Shown: positions 25,601 to 33,057 of the stretch, piece after piece
How positions within the stretch are numbered: position 1 is the first letter of the stretch
Layout of the letters: each line of letters opens with the position of its first letter
Assembly: GCF_029223525.1 (NCBI RefSeq)
Contig: NZ_JARHTQ010000030.1
Coordinates: 1 to 64,000 of the forward strand
Direction of reading: 5' to 3'
DNA from: Streptantibioticus ferralitis
Lineage (GTDB): Bacteria; Actinomycetota; Actinomycetes; Streptomycetales; Streptomycetaceae
DNA length: 64,000 bases
Translations under genes and position numbers: made by a program
Notes under the pieces: model-generated
Seen by the model: only the letters and a program-made list of their open reading frames with translations
Databases searched by the model: none
What the model was told of the DNA's origin: nothing

Positions 25601-26548
25601 GTGGCGCCGTACGAAATGCGCGGCGGCTGGCTGCGGTTGGGGACGTCCAGCGTGGGACGACGGGCGTTCGTCGGCAACTCGGGCATCGTCGGGCCGGGTC
25701 GGTCGCTGCCCGACGAGGCGCTGGTCGGCGTGCTCTCCGACGCGCCCGCGCAGGCCGAGCCCGGCTCGTCGTGGCTCGGCAGGCCCGGTTTCACCGTCGC
25801 CCGCAACGCCGACGGCGCTGATCCCAGCCGTACCTTCGAGCCGCCCGCCCGTCTGGTGCTGGCCCGGGCCTCGGTGGAACTGTGCCGGTTCATCCCGCTG
25901 TTGTGCACCGCGGTGCTGGCTGATGTGTCCTTCGTGGCGCTGCAGGAGGTGGTCGACCTCAACGGTTGGGCGGCGGCCACGGTGCTGGCCGGTGTGCTGG
26001 TGTTGGCGGCGGGCGCGGTCGCGTGTGTGACCACGACGGCGGCCAAGTGGCTGCTGGTGGGGCGGTTCCGGCAGGGTGAGCATCCGCTGTGGAGCTCGTT
26101 CGTGTGGCGCAACGAGCTGTACGACGTGTTCGTCGAGGAGTTGGCGATGCCCTGGCTGGGCGGTTCCCTGGTCGGCACGCCGCTGCTGAACGTGTGGCTG
26201 CGCACGCTGGGCGCGCGGATCGGGCGCGGGGTGTGGTGCGAGAGCCACTGGCTGCCGGAGACGGATCTGGTGCGGGTGGAGGACGGGGCGAGCGTGAACC
26301 GCGGCTGTGTGCTGCAGACGCATCTGTTCCACGACCGTCTGATGCGTGTCGACGGCGTCCGGTTGGGGCGAGGCGCGACACTGGGTCCGCACTCCATCGT
26401 GCTGCCCGGTTCCGCGGTCGGCGACGGTACCGTGATCGGCCCGTCGTCCCTGGTGATGCGCGGTGAGCAGGTGCCGTCCGGCACCCGCTGGCTGGGCAAC
26501 CCGGTGTCATCGTGGACGCCGGACGCCGAGCCGGTCGCCTCGGCGTGA
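22619..26548 (+). CDS. pls: Pls/PosA-family NRPS, predicted epsilon-poly-L-lysine synthetase
   Basis: The 1309-residue protein has the architecture of poly(amino acid) synthetases. An adenylation domain comes first, with FTSGTTGRPKGV near 174, FDASCEEMW at 223 and NTYGPTET near 310. A thiolation domain follows (DFFALGGTSLAAAKL, carrier Ser553). The rest is a membrane part with about six helices and tandem hexapeptide-rich segments that act as the polymerising C domains. There is no condensation or thioesterase domain. S. albulus Pls is 1319 residues. Specificity positions read D224 A225 E228 S267 I288 G290 T311 V319 V320 K500, eight of ten matching the classical lysine code. The TTG start follows AGAAGGA at suitable spacing. 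Ornithine or diaminobutyrate remain alternatives. Confidence 0.85.
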   Translation: MTLQPQYAAPARRIPSQQDLLTTSPVSGALWPAVPPAPARTLIDILETVAQTHPTAPALDAGEAVLDYRTLLAEVTVLADKLGAQGIGAGDRVGIRVPSGTADLYVAVLAVLYAGAAYVPVDADDPDERAEMIWSEAAVSAVIGSGLSVLARPEAAPQGRHRRPSPEDDAWIIFTSGTTGRPKGVAVTHRSAAAFVDAEARLFLQRAPLGPGDRVLAGLSVAFDASCEEMWLAWRHGACLVPAPRSLVRAGTDLGPWLVERGITVVSTVPTLVALWPVESLDLVRLLIVGGEACPAELVDRLGGEREMWNTYGPTETTVVACATRLVPGEPVRIGTPLDGWELAVVDTEGRPVPWGETGELVIAGVGTARYLDEAKDAEKFRAHPALPGRRAYRSGDLVRAERQGLVFVGRADEQVKLAGRRVELGEIDAALQALPGVRAAAAAVRGTAGGGQVLVGYLVPAGPPLDVAAARRQLLDHLPQSLVPVLAVVDGLPTRTSGKVDRNALPWPLPHAEPRPDEALEGTAAWLAARWQDLLGLPITAESDFFALGGTSLAAAKLVSTLRERYPDVSVADVYHCSGLLALAERLDSFGESSGAQRVVRPTPRRAGVVQCLVLAVLFTVTGLRWLLALAALDNLSGPLPWAPHTSWWVVLGGWVALYSAPARLAIGAGLARLLTRGLRPGAHPRGGSVHLRLWAAERVVATFGVPQLIGTPWASRYARALGCTVGRGVQLHSMPPVTGLAELGDGCSVEPEVDLAGWWLDGDVLHLGALRVGAGARVATRSMLLPGASVGDGAEIAPGSCVSGVVPANQRWTGSPARPVKGAGRVGAEWPAPRYAHSRRWYPAYAAGLLGFNLLPLVSGLPALGLLYWIAGRDASLGTLLGDLLWTAPLLTVLTMSCYAALTVVMVRLAGRALKPGFHPAHGRAAWCAWVTSGLMDQARGSLFPLYASLFTPVWMRLLGARVGRRAELSTVLALPGLMSVEDGAFLADDTLVAPYEMRGGWLRLGTSSVGRRAFVGNSGIVGPGRSLPDEALVGVLSDAPAQAEPGSSWLGRPGFTVARNADGADPSRTFEPPARLVLARASVELCRFIPLLCTAVLADVSFVALQEVVDLNGWAAATVLAGVLVLAAGAVACVTTTAAKWLLVGRFRQGEHPLWSSFVWRNELYDVFVEELAMPWLGGSLVGTPLLNVWLRTLGARIGRGVWCESHWLPETDLVRVEDGASVNRGCVLQTHLFHDRLMRVDGVRLGRGATLGPHSIVLPGSAVGDGTVIGPSSLVMRGEQVPSGTRWLGNPVSSWTPDAEPVASA

Positions 26549-26592
26549 GCTGCGTCCCTCCGGGGCCCGCGACGTCGACGACGGGCGTCGCG

Positions 26593-26630
26593 GACCCCGG
26601 AACCCCCCGGAACCCCCCGGAACCCCAAGG
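26593..26630 (+). repeat. Short 10-bp tandem repeat before the peptidase ribosome site
   Basis: The unit CCGGAACCCC is repeated about three times head to tail in the 92-bp spacer between the synthetase and the peptidase, ending at the AAGGAG ribosome site. Copy number could vary by slippage and alter spacing or RNA structure. Confidence 0.6.
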
Positions 26631-26640
26631 AGATCGAACC

Positions 26641-28062
26641 GTGTGTCCGTGGACTCGCCGGGCGTTCGTGGCCGGTGCGCTCTCGCTTCCGGTGTCGTGC
26701 GCCGCGGCGGACTCCCACGGGGAGCCTGGTGGCCGAAGGGCGCGGCCGCTGACCTCGGAACGCTACTTCCCCAACCATGGCGACCCGGGATTCCATGTCG
26801 CCGAGTACGACCTGCGGCTGACGTACCATCCGCCGACCCGCGCGCTGGACGGCCTCGCGCGAGTGGCCGCGACCGCCGACGCCGCGGGGGCCGGATTCGG
26901 TCTTGACCTGTCGTCCGCGCTCACCGTCTCCGCGGTGAGCGTGGACGGGGTCGCCGCCCAATTCCGGCATCGACGGGGCAAGTTGCGGGTCACGGCGGCC
27001 ACCGCGCTGGCGCCCGGGCAGCCGTTCAGTTGCGAGGTGCGCTACTCGGGCAGGCCCAAACCGCTGCGCACCCCCTTCGGCGACATCGGCTGGGACTACA
27101 CCACGGACTCGCCCCCCGGTGTGCTGGTGGCCAGCCAGCCGCTGGGCGCGCCCTCCTGGTTCCCGTGCAACGACCATCCCGCCGACAAGGCCGCGTACCG
27201 GGTGGCGGTGACCGTACCCGAGGGGTACCAGGTGGTCGCCAACGGAGTGCTCACCGACCGTTCGACGGCACCGGGTTCCGGAACGACCTGGACGTATGAG
27301 CACGCCGGGCCGATGGCCAGTTATCTGGCCACGCTCAACGTGGGCCGCTTCGTCTTCACCACGCAGCACGGCGGCCCGGTACCGATCCGCAACGCGTACC
27401 CCATGCGGCTGGCCACCGCCTTCGACCATGACTTCGGACGGCAGCCGCAGATGATGCGGCTGTTCCAGGAACTGTTCGGGCGGTACCCGTTCGAGGTGTA
27501 CGGATCGGTGGTCGTCGAGGCCGAACTCGACGAGCCGGTGGAGAACCAGACGTTCTCCCTGTTCGGCAGCAACCATGTGGACGGCAAACGCGGCAGTGAG
27601 CGCCTGGTCGCGCATGAACTCGCCCACCACTGGTTCGGCAACAGCGTCACTCTCGCGCAATGGCGGCACATCTGGCTCAACGAGGGGTTCGCCACCTACT
27701 GCGAGTGGTTGTGGTCCGAGCATTCCGGCGGCTCCAGCGCCGACCAGCTGGCGGCGGACAACTGGGCGGACCTGGCCCAGGCGGGCCAGCGGCTGCGGAT
27801 CGGCGATCCCGGCCCCGACCGGCTCTTCGACGACCGGGTCTACTCACGCGGCGCCTGCACCCTGCACGCGCTGCGCACCACGATCGGCGACGACGCCTTC
27901 TACGCGACGCTCAGGGCGTGGGCGGACCAGTACCGCCACCGCAACGCCGGGACGGAGGAGTTCATCGCCCTCGCCGAGCAGCACGGCAACCGGAAACTGG
28001 ACTCGCTCTTCCGCTCATGGCTGTACGAGAAGCGGCTGCCGCGGCTGCCACAGCGCGCCTGA
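26641..28062 (+). CDS. Secreted M1-family zinc aminopeptidase, partner of the synthetase
   Basis: The 473-residue protein has the gluzincin site HELAHHW (H325, E326, H329) and the third ligand in NEGFATYCEW (E348), exactly HExxH-x18-E. PVENQTFSLFG stands in for the exopeptidase GxMEN strand. The N-terminus (TRRAFVAGALSLPVSC) is a twin-arginine-like signal with a possible lipid-attachment Cys. The GTG at 26641 has AAGGAG eight bases upstream; longer frames start inside the synthetase gene. Zinc peptidases that trim epsilon-polylysine protect producers from their own polymer; position and family make that role likely here but unproven. Confidence 0.82.
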   Translation: MCPWTRRAFVAGALSLPVSCAAADSHGEPGGRRARPLTSERYFPNHGDPGFHVAEYDLRLTYHPPTRALDGLARVAATADAAGAGFGLDLSSALTVSAVSVDGVAAQFRHRRGKLRVTAATALAPGQPFSCEVRYSGRPKPLRTPFGDIGWDYTTDSPPGVLVASQPLGAPSWFPCNDHPADKAAYRVAVTVPEGYQVVANGVLTDRSTAPGSGTTWTYEHAGPMASYLATLNVGRFVFTTQHGGPVPIRNAYPMRLATAFDHDFGRQPQMMRLFQELFGRYPFEVYGSVVVEAELDEPVENQTFSLFGSNHVDGKRGSERLVAHELAHHWFGNSVTLAQWRHIWLNEGFATYCEWLWSEHSGGSSADQLAADNWADLAQAGQRLRIGDPGPDRLFDDRVYSRGACTLHALRTTIGDDAFYATLRAWADQYRHRNAGTEEFIALAEQHGNRKLDSLFRSWLYEKRLPRLPQRA

Positions 28063-28134
28063 CCAGCTGCCGCGGCTGCGTTCTGGCTGGTAGGGCCTTG
28101 GCTGCGGGCTGGCTGGCAGGGGCCTTGGCTGCGG
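28035..28134 (+). repeat. Pairs of short direct repeats after the peptidase gene
   Basis: GCTGCCGCGGCTGC occurs at the end of the coding region and again just after the stop; GGGCCTTGGCTGCGG occurs at 28093-28107 and 28120-28134. They are direct, not inverted, so they do not form a terminator and probably reflect local slippage duplication. Confidence 0.45.
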
Positions 28135-28323
28135 CCGGATACGCATGCCGTGCCACGTCCCACGGGATCGACATCAAAGGGGTGTCAAGGACCGAGCGGC
28201 GGCCGTAGAGAGCCCGTAAAGGCGGTCATCTTCCCGCTCCCGCCGGACGTCCACTGGATGTGCGGAACACCTGGGATCAGCAGGGAGCCCAGGGGCACAG
28301 CGGAACAAGGGAAGCGAACGATC

Positions 28324-28854
28324 ATGACCGAGGGCACGCGAGTCATCGTCGGGGTCGGCGGAACGCTGAGCAGCCTCGCGGCGCTGCACCGCGCGGTGGG
28401 CGAGGCACGCCGCAGGGACGCCCTCCTGGTACCGGTACACGCCTGGGCACCGGTGGGCGGCGAGGCCGTGTACCGCCGCAGCCCGTGCCCGCCGCTGCTC
28501 AAGGAGTGGGAGAACGCCGCCGGCAAGCGGCTCGACACCGCCTTCGAGCAGGCCTTCGGCGGCTACCCGGAGGGGCTGCGGATCCACGCCAAGGTGGTGC
28601 GCGGCGACGTCGGCGAGGCACTGGTCCAGACCGCTGACCGGCCGGATGACCTGCTGGTGGTGGGTACCGGACGGCGTGGTCGGCTGCGCCGCCTGTTCCA
28701 CGGCTCGGTGAGCCGCTACTGTCTGGCCCGCGCCACGTGCAGCGTGCTCGCCGTTCCGCCGTCGGAACTGCTCGACACCCTGGAGCGCATGATGCGCGGC
28801 GCCGATCCGATGACGCTGCTGGCCCGGACGACCCAGACCTCCGGCGCACGCTGA
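28324..28854 (+). CDS. Universal stress protein (UspA) family protein
   Basis: The 176-residue alpha/beta protein begins RVIVGVGGTLSSLAALHRAV, whose first strand and loop form the ATP pocket. It contains LLVVGTGRRGRLRRLFHGSVS, the G-x2-G-x9-G-S nucleotide motif, followed by CSVLAVPP. It is a single Usp domain, likely ATP-binding. The ATG at 28324 was preferred to one at 28150, which would add an unrelated 58-residue leader. A 260-bp gap separates it from the peptidase, so co-regulation is uncertain. Confidence 0.82.
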   Translation: MTEGTRVIVGVGGTLSSLAALHRAVGEARRRDALLVPVHAWAPVGGEAVYRRSPCPPLLKEWENAAGKRLDTAFEQAFGGYPEGLRIHAKVVRGDVGEALVQTADRPDDLLVVGTGRRGRLRRLFHGSVSRYCLARATCSVLAVPPSELLDTLERMMRGADPMTLLARTTQTSGAR

Positions 28855-28960
28855 CCGGGTACCTATGCATGACGGATTCCGCGCCGCCCGGGGCTCCGTA
28901 GCGTCGGTCCCACCCGCGGCCGTCCGGCCCGGGCAGGACCGACGCCCGCGGAGGAATCCG

Positions 28961-29266
28961 ATGACCGCATATGCCGTAGCCCACCTGCACGAGGTCACCA
29001 TGGGCCCGGCGATCGTGGAGTACCTGGAGCGGATCGACGACACGCTGAAGCCGTTCGGCGGCCAGTTCCTGGTGCACGGCGACGACGTGGAGCTACGCGA
29101 GGGCAGCTGGCCGGGTTCGTTGATCGTCATCGCCTTCCCCGACCTGGGGCGGGCCCGCGCCTGGTACACGATCCTTCCGCTGCGCACCGAGAACTCGGTC
29201 GGCGATGTGGTGATGGTCCAGGGCGTCTCCCCCGAGCACCACGCGACCGACGTCCTGGCGGGCTGA
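28961..29266 (+). CDS. DUF1330-domain protein
   Basis: A 101-residue ferredoxin-like fold of the DUF1330/dimeric alpha-beta-barrel family: TAYAVAHLHEV, EYLERIDDTLKPFGGQFLVHG and LIVIAFPDLGRARAWYTI (the W-Y pair is characteristic). The ATG at 28961 is preceded by GGAGG. Function of the family is unknown; it is a small cytoplasmic homodimer in known structures. Confidence 0.82.
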   Translation: MTAYAVAHLHEVTMGPAIVEYLERIDDTLKPFGGQFLVHGDDVELREGSWPGSLIVIAFPDLGRARAWYTILPLRTENSVGDVVMVQGVSPEHHATDVLAG

Positions 29267-29442
29267 TCGCTACGACGGACGCCATCGCGCCGCTTGGGAA
29301 CGGCCGCGCCGAGGCCGCCCGCCGAGCCCCGAGTGGCGGGAGCTCCGCCGGTCGGCAAGTGTGGAAAGAAAGGGAGTGGACACCGTCCGCCGGTGGTGCT
29401 CCGCGGCCTTCGGCGGACCGTCGACATGTGGAGGCGAAGGGC

Positions 29443-30228
29443 ATGTCCGAGGTCACAGCCGCGTACCCGGTGGGGACTCCGTGCTGGGTGGATCTGATGG
29501 TGGGCGATCAGCAGGCCGCCCTGGACTCCTACCACGAACTGTTCGGCTGGTCCGGTGAGATCGGTCCGGAGGAGATGGGCGGCTACACGGTCTGTACGTT
29601 GCACGGCAAAGCCGTCGCCGGGATCGGCAAGGCGATGGCCATGGACGGCCAGGCCGCGCCGCCGACCGCCTGGACCACGTACCTGTCGGTGGACGACCTC
29701 GACGAGGCACTGCGAGCGGTCGCCGACAACGGCGGCCAGGTCTACACCGGGCCGCATGACATCCCGGACAACGTCGGCCGGATGGCGGTCGGCGCCGATC
29801 CGACGGGCGGCGCCTTCGGTCTGTGGCAGCCGTTGGACTTCGTCGGTGCCCAACTCGTCAACGAGCCGGGCACCTTGTGCTGGAACGAGCTCAACTCCCA
29901 GGATCCGCAGGCCGCCGCCGCGTTCTACTCGCGGGTGCTCGGCGTCAGCTTCACCCCGTACAAGGTGATGCCCGGCTACTACACGATGCACGCGGGCGGT
30001 CGAACGGTGGGCGGGCTGCAGGGCCTTGACCAGTTCCCCGAGGGCACGCCCTCGCACTGGCTGGCGTACTTCTCGGTGAACGACACCGACGCGACGGTCG
30101 ACCAGGTGACCAAGCGAGGCGGAGCGGTGCTGCAGAAGCCCTTCGAGATCCCCGCGGGCCGGATGGCCGTGGTGCGTGACTCGCAGGGCGGGGTGTTCGG
30201 CGTGATCGCCATGCCGCCGACGGCCTGA
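29443..30228 (+). CDS. Two-domain VOC-family protein
   Basis: The 261-residue protein contains two glyoxalase-like halves. The first is PCWVDLMVGDQQAALDSYHELFGW to VGADPTGGAFGLWQP; the second is LCWNELNSQDPQAAAAFYSRVLGV to VVRDSQGGVFGVIAMP. This pseudo-symmetrical arrangement matches the mycobacterial CFP30B-like group, which lacks confirmed activity. The ATG at 29443 follows GGAGG. It stands alone, converging on the chitinase gene 67 bp away. Confidence 0.85.
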   Translation: MSEVTAAYPVGTPCWVDLMVGDQQAALDSYHELFGWSGEIGPEEMGGYTVCTLHGKAVAGIGKAMAMDGQAAPPTAWTTYLSVDDLDEALRAVADNGGQVYTGPHDIPDNVGRMAVGADPTGGAFGLWQPLDFVGAQLVNEPGTLCWNELNSQDPQAAAAFYSRVLGVSFTPYKVMPGYYTMHAGGRTVGGLQGLDQFPEGTPSHWLAYFSVNDTDATVDQVTKRGGAVLQKPFEIPAGRMAVVRDSQGGVFGVIAMPPTA

Positions 30229-30295
30229 CGGTGGGCGAGGCGAAGGGCCGTGAGCCGCCGCCGCGGCCCGCGGCCCTTCGCCGTCGGCCCGGTCG

Positions 30296-31354
30296 TCAGC
30301 CGGTGTAGCCGCTCATGGCCTGGCCGAACGCGCCGGGGCTCTGGTCGATGGAGGAGCAGGTCGGCTGGGCGTAGCCGGTCGAGCCGCCCGGGCATGCCTG
30401 GTCGCGGGTCGCGGACCAGAACGACAGCCAGGCCAGGTGCCTGCTCTGGGCGAACGAGGTGAGACCGGCGGCGTTGTCGAGGGTGAACGTCTCACTGGTG
30501 AGGTCGTTGAGCCCGATCATCGGGGTGACCGCCACCTTGTTCCATGCCTGGTCATCGCTGAGGTCCGGCCATACGGACTTGATCTGGCCCTGCGTCGCGG
30601 TGGCCGCGTCGATGGCGTTCTGCCCCATGTCCGACGGGAACGACGAGCCGTAGTCCATGGCCATCACGTTCACCGCGGCGATCGCCGCTCCGTTGTTCTT
30701 CGCGCTGGTCAGGATGTTGACGCCGTCGGAGGTCAGTCCGCTGGGCAGCACCGGCAGGGTGTACGAGACCTGTAGCGACGGGTTGTTCTGCTCCAGGACG
30801 GCGATCGCCTGGTTGCGGCGGTCGACTGACGCGGTGTCTGCCACGGAAGCGCCCTCGACGTCGAAGTCGAGGGAGGTCAGCGAGTACTGGTCGATGACCT
30901 TCTGGTACGCGGCGGCCAGATCGGAGGCCGAGGAGCAGCTGGTGGCCAGCTCCGTGCCGTTCGCACCGCCGAACGACACCCGGACGTCTCCGCCGGCCGA
31001 CCGCAGTCCCGCGATGTTGGAGGCGGTGGCGGCGTCCGACAGATCGGTGACGCCGCCCCACTTGGGATCGCAGCTTCCGCCGTCCGTGACGAAGGCGAGG
31101 TTGAAGTAGTGGGTGCCCTCGGTCGAGGCGCCCGTTGCGAGGTTGTACTGCGGCCAGAGCGACAGGTCCACGTACGGGGACACGGTCCCGAAGCCGCTGG
31201 CTGCCGGGTGCGCGGTGGCCGCCGCGGCGGTGTCCGTGCCGGTGGTGAGCGCCGCGGCGCCCGCGAGGAGCGCGGCGGCCGCGGCCATCGCCGTGGTACG
31301 GCGCTTGACCGTGCCCCTCGCGGGCGTTTCGGGCAGGGCGGAGCGTTGCGGCAT
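30296..31354 (-). CDS. Secreted GH18 chitinase
   Basis: The 352-residue precursor has a long signal peptide (RRTTAMAAAAALLAGAAAL, cleavage near TAAAA). The catalytic domain carries SLDFDVEG, the GH18 DxxDxDxE motif with acid/base E167, plus the strands VSPYVDLSLWP, VRVSFGG and VMAMDYGSS and a late WLSFWS. There is no separate carbohydrate-binding module, in line with small bacterial GH18 enzymes. The ATG has AGGAG six bases upstream. A DasR-like palindrome lies 174 bp before the start, so induction by N-acetylglucosamine or chitin is likely. Confidence 0.87.
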   Translation of the reverse strand: MPQRSALPETPARGTVKRRTTAMAAAAALLAGAAALTTGTDTAAAATAHPAASGFGTVSPYVDLSLWPQYNLATGASTEGTHYFNLAFVTDGGSCDPKWGGVTDLSDAATASNIAGLRSAGGDVRVSFGGANGTELATSCSSASDLAAAYQKVIDQYSLTSLDFDVEGASVADTASVDRRNQAIAVLEQNNPSLQVSYTLPVLPSGLTSDGVNILTSAKNNGAAIAAVNVMAMDYGSSFPSDMGQNAIDAATATQGQIKSVWPDLSDDQAWNKVAVTPMIGLNDLTSETFTLDNAAGLTSFAQSRHLAWLSFWSATRDQACPGGSTGYAQPTCSSIDQSPGAFGQAMSGYTG

Positions 31355-31527
31355 GGCGGACTCCTGGTGTGGGGGATGGGGCCCGTGCCGGGACGGGTGG
31401 TCGGGCACACCGTCCCGGCACGGGAGATGAGGGCGCCGCGGTCGTGGGGGCGACGTCGTCCGGGCGTGCGGGGTCGCATTCGGCGCGGGCGTCCCGCTGG
31501 ACACCGCGGTCACCGCATGCCCAATAA

Positions 31528-31543
31528 ATTGGCCTGGACCAAT
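31528..31543 (-). promoter_or_regulatory. Candidate DasR-responsive element upstream of the chitinase
   Basis: On the minus strand the sequence is ATTGGTCCAGGCCAAT, a 16-bp near-perfect palindrome. It closely follows the DasR consensus A(G/C)TGGTCTAGACCA(G/C)T. DasR is the GntR-type repressor of chitin and aminosugar genes in streptomycetes, and sites of this kind flank chitinase promoters. The pcaG gene ends about 75 bp away but reads in the same direction, so the site should serve the chitinase. Confidence 0.65.
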
Positions 31544-31617
31544 GACCCGCGTCAAGACGTGGTCGGCGAAAAGTTGCGCGGCCGGCTGGCGCCGACCACC
31601 CGTGCATCGGGCCGAGT

Positions 31618-32178
31618 TCACCCAAAGGCGAGGAAGACCGTCTCCTCGTGCGCACCGTCGCCCTGGAGCCGCACATCGAAGCGGTGGACCCCGGCGCGTT
31701 CCCGCTCCGCGACCAGCGTGGCGCGGCGCCGGGCGTCCAGCGAGGACAGCAGCGGATCGTCGGCCTCGCCCAAGTACACGCGGGTGAACAGGTGTTGGAG
31801 CAGCCCCCGGGCCATGACGCATACCGACAGATACGGCGCACCGCCGGGCGGCAGGGTGCGCAGTACGTAGCTCCCGTCGGCGCCGGTGGCGACCCTTCCG
31901 AACCCGGTGAAGGCCACGCCGTCCCGGCCGATGGCCGCGCCACCCACCGGATCGCGGCGCAGCGAGCCGGGCGCTCCGGCGCGCGAGCCGTCCGGTGCGG
32001 GCTGCCAGAACTCCAGCAGGGCGTCGTCGACCGGCTCGCCGTGACCGTCCAGGACACGACCCCGCACGGTGATGGTGTCCGGGTGCCCGGTGGGCGCGAT
32101 CTGGCCGCCTCCCGGATGCGGCAGCGCGTACCCGAAGTAGGGGCCGATGGTCTGGGACGGTGTGGGCAGCGGTGTCAT
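31618..32178 (-). CDS. pcaG: Protocatechuate 3,4-dioxygenase, alpha subunit
   Basis: The 186-residue protein is an intradiol dioxygenase fold: PTPSQTIGPYFGYALP at the start, TITVRGRVLDGHGEPVDDALLEFWQP, GFGRVATGADGSYVLRTLPPG and YLSVCVMARGLLQHLFTRVYLG. It lacks the four iron ligands, as expected for the alpha subunit, and pairs with the beta subunit whose stop overlaps its ATG by four bases. The complex opens protocatechuate to 3-carboxy-cis,cis-muconate in the beta-ketoadipate pathway. Confidence 0.92.
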   Translation of the reverse strand: MTPLPTPSQTIGPYFGYALPHPGGGQIAPTGHPDTITVRGRVLDGHGEPVDDALLEFWQPAPDGSRAGAPGSLRRDPVGGAAIGRDGVAFTGFGRVATGADGSYVLRTLPPGGAPYLSVCVMARGLLQHLFTRVYLGEADDPLLSSLDARRRATLVAERERAGVHRFDVRLQGDGAHEETVFLAFG

Positions 32179-32867
32179 CGGCGGCCCCCCTCGGTACGGG
32201 TGGCCGACGGTCCGCCGAGGACGATGTCCCAGCGGTAGCCCAACGCCCAGTCCGGCGTGGACAGTTCGGGGTCGTACGCGGCGACCAGCCGTTGCCGGGC
32301 CGCGTCATCGCCCACGGACTGCAGGATGGGGTCCAGCGGGAGCAGCGGATCGCCGGGGAAGTACATCTGGGTGACGAGCCGCTGGGTGAAGGCGGCGCCG
32401 AACAGGGAGAAGTGGATATGCGCGGGCCGCCAGGCGTTGGAGTGGTCGCCCCAGGGATAGGCGCCGGGTCTGATCGTGGTGAACCGGTACCGGCCCTGGT
32501 CATCGGTCAGGCAGCGGCCGGCGCCGGTGAAGTGCGGGTCCAGCGGGGCGTGGTGCTGGTCGCGCCGGTGCGCGTAGCGTCCGGCGGCGTTGGCCTGCCA
32601 GATCTCGATGAGTTGGCCGCGTACCGGACACCCCGCCCGGTCGAGCACCCGGCCGGTGAGGGTGATGCGCTCCCCCAGCGGCGCCCCGGGGCGCTGCCGG
32701 GTGAGGTCGCCGTCCAGGTCGGTGACATCGGCGCTGCCGAACACCGGTCCGGTCAGTTCCACCGCCTCCGGGTCGTCCACCACGACCAGCGGGTTCACCG
32801 GTTGCCGCCATAAGGCGCCGCGGTAGGGCTCGGGGCCCTCCGAAACACTCATGCCCGAAACACTCAT
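32175..32867 (-). CDS. pcaH: Protocatechuate 3,4-dioxygenase, beta (iron) subunit
   Basis: The 230-residue subunit carries the Fe(III) ligands of the family: the Tyr of GRYAHRRDQ, the Tyr of GAYPWGDHSNAW and the two His of RPAHIHFSLFG. The N-terminal half has LTGRVLDRAGCPVRGQLIEIWQAN. The first ATG (32867) follows AGGAG at seven bases; a second MSVS repeat five codons later offers an alternative start. pcaH and pcaG are translationally coupled. The other pca genes (pcaB, L, I, J) are not in the window except pcaF upstream. Confidence 0.93.
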   Translation of the reverse strand: MSVSGMSVSEGPEPYRGALWRQPVNPLVVVDDPEAVELTGPVFGSADVTDLDGDLTRQRPGAPLGERITLTGRVLDRAGCPVRGQLIEIWQANAAGRYAHRRDQHHAPLDPHFTGAGRCLTDDQGRYRFTTIRPGAYPWGDHSNAWRPAHIHFSLFGAAFTQRLVTQMYFPGDPLLPLDPILQSVGDDAARQRLVAAYDPELSTPDWALGYRWDIVLGGPSATRTEGGRR

Positions 32868-33057
32868 GCACGGTCTCCTGGGTCCGGTCCGGCGGATCTT
32901 CGTCGGGTTGCCGCCTGCTCGGCGCCGCCGGTCTGCGCCGTAGGGCCGTTCGGCGCCCCGGCGGCCGAGTTCCCGGCCGCCGGGGTGGGCGAGCACGATG
33001 GATCTGGAGCGGAGGTCAGGCGCCCACGGCCGGTGCCGATGGCCCGCCGGGTCGGCC

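Noticed and set aside
26593-26630. Possible terminator between synthetase and peptidase
   Set aside because: The repeats are direct, not inverted, so no hairpin is formed; read-through is more likely.
24095-27723. Very long minus-strand frames across the synthetase and peptidase
   Set aside because: They oppose a clear NRPS and M1 peptidase and read as Gln/His/Arg-rich nonsense.
30552-32057. 501-codon minus-strand frame spanning chitinase and pcaG
   Set aside because: Shifted reading of two well-supported genes on the same strand.
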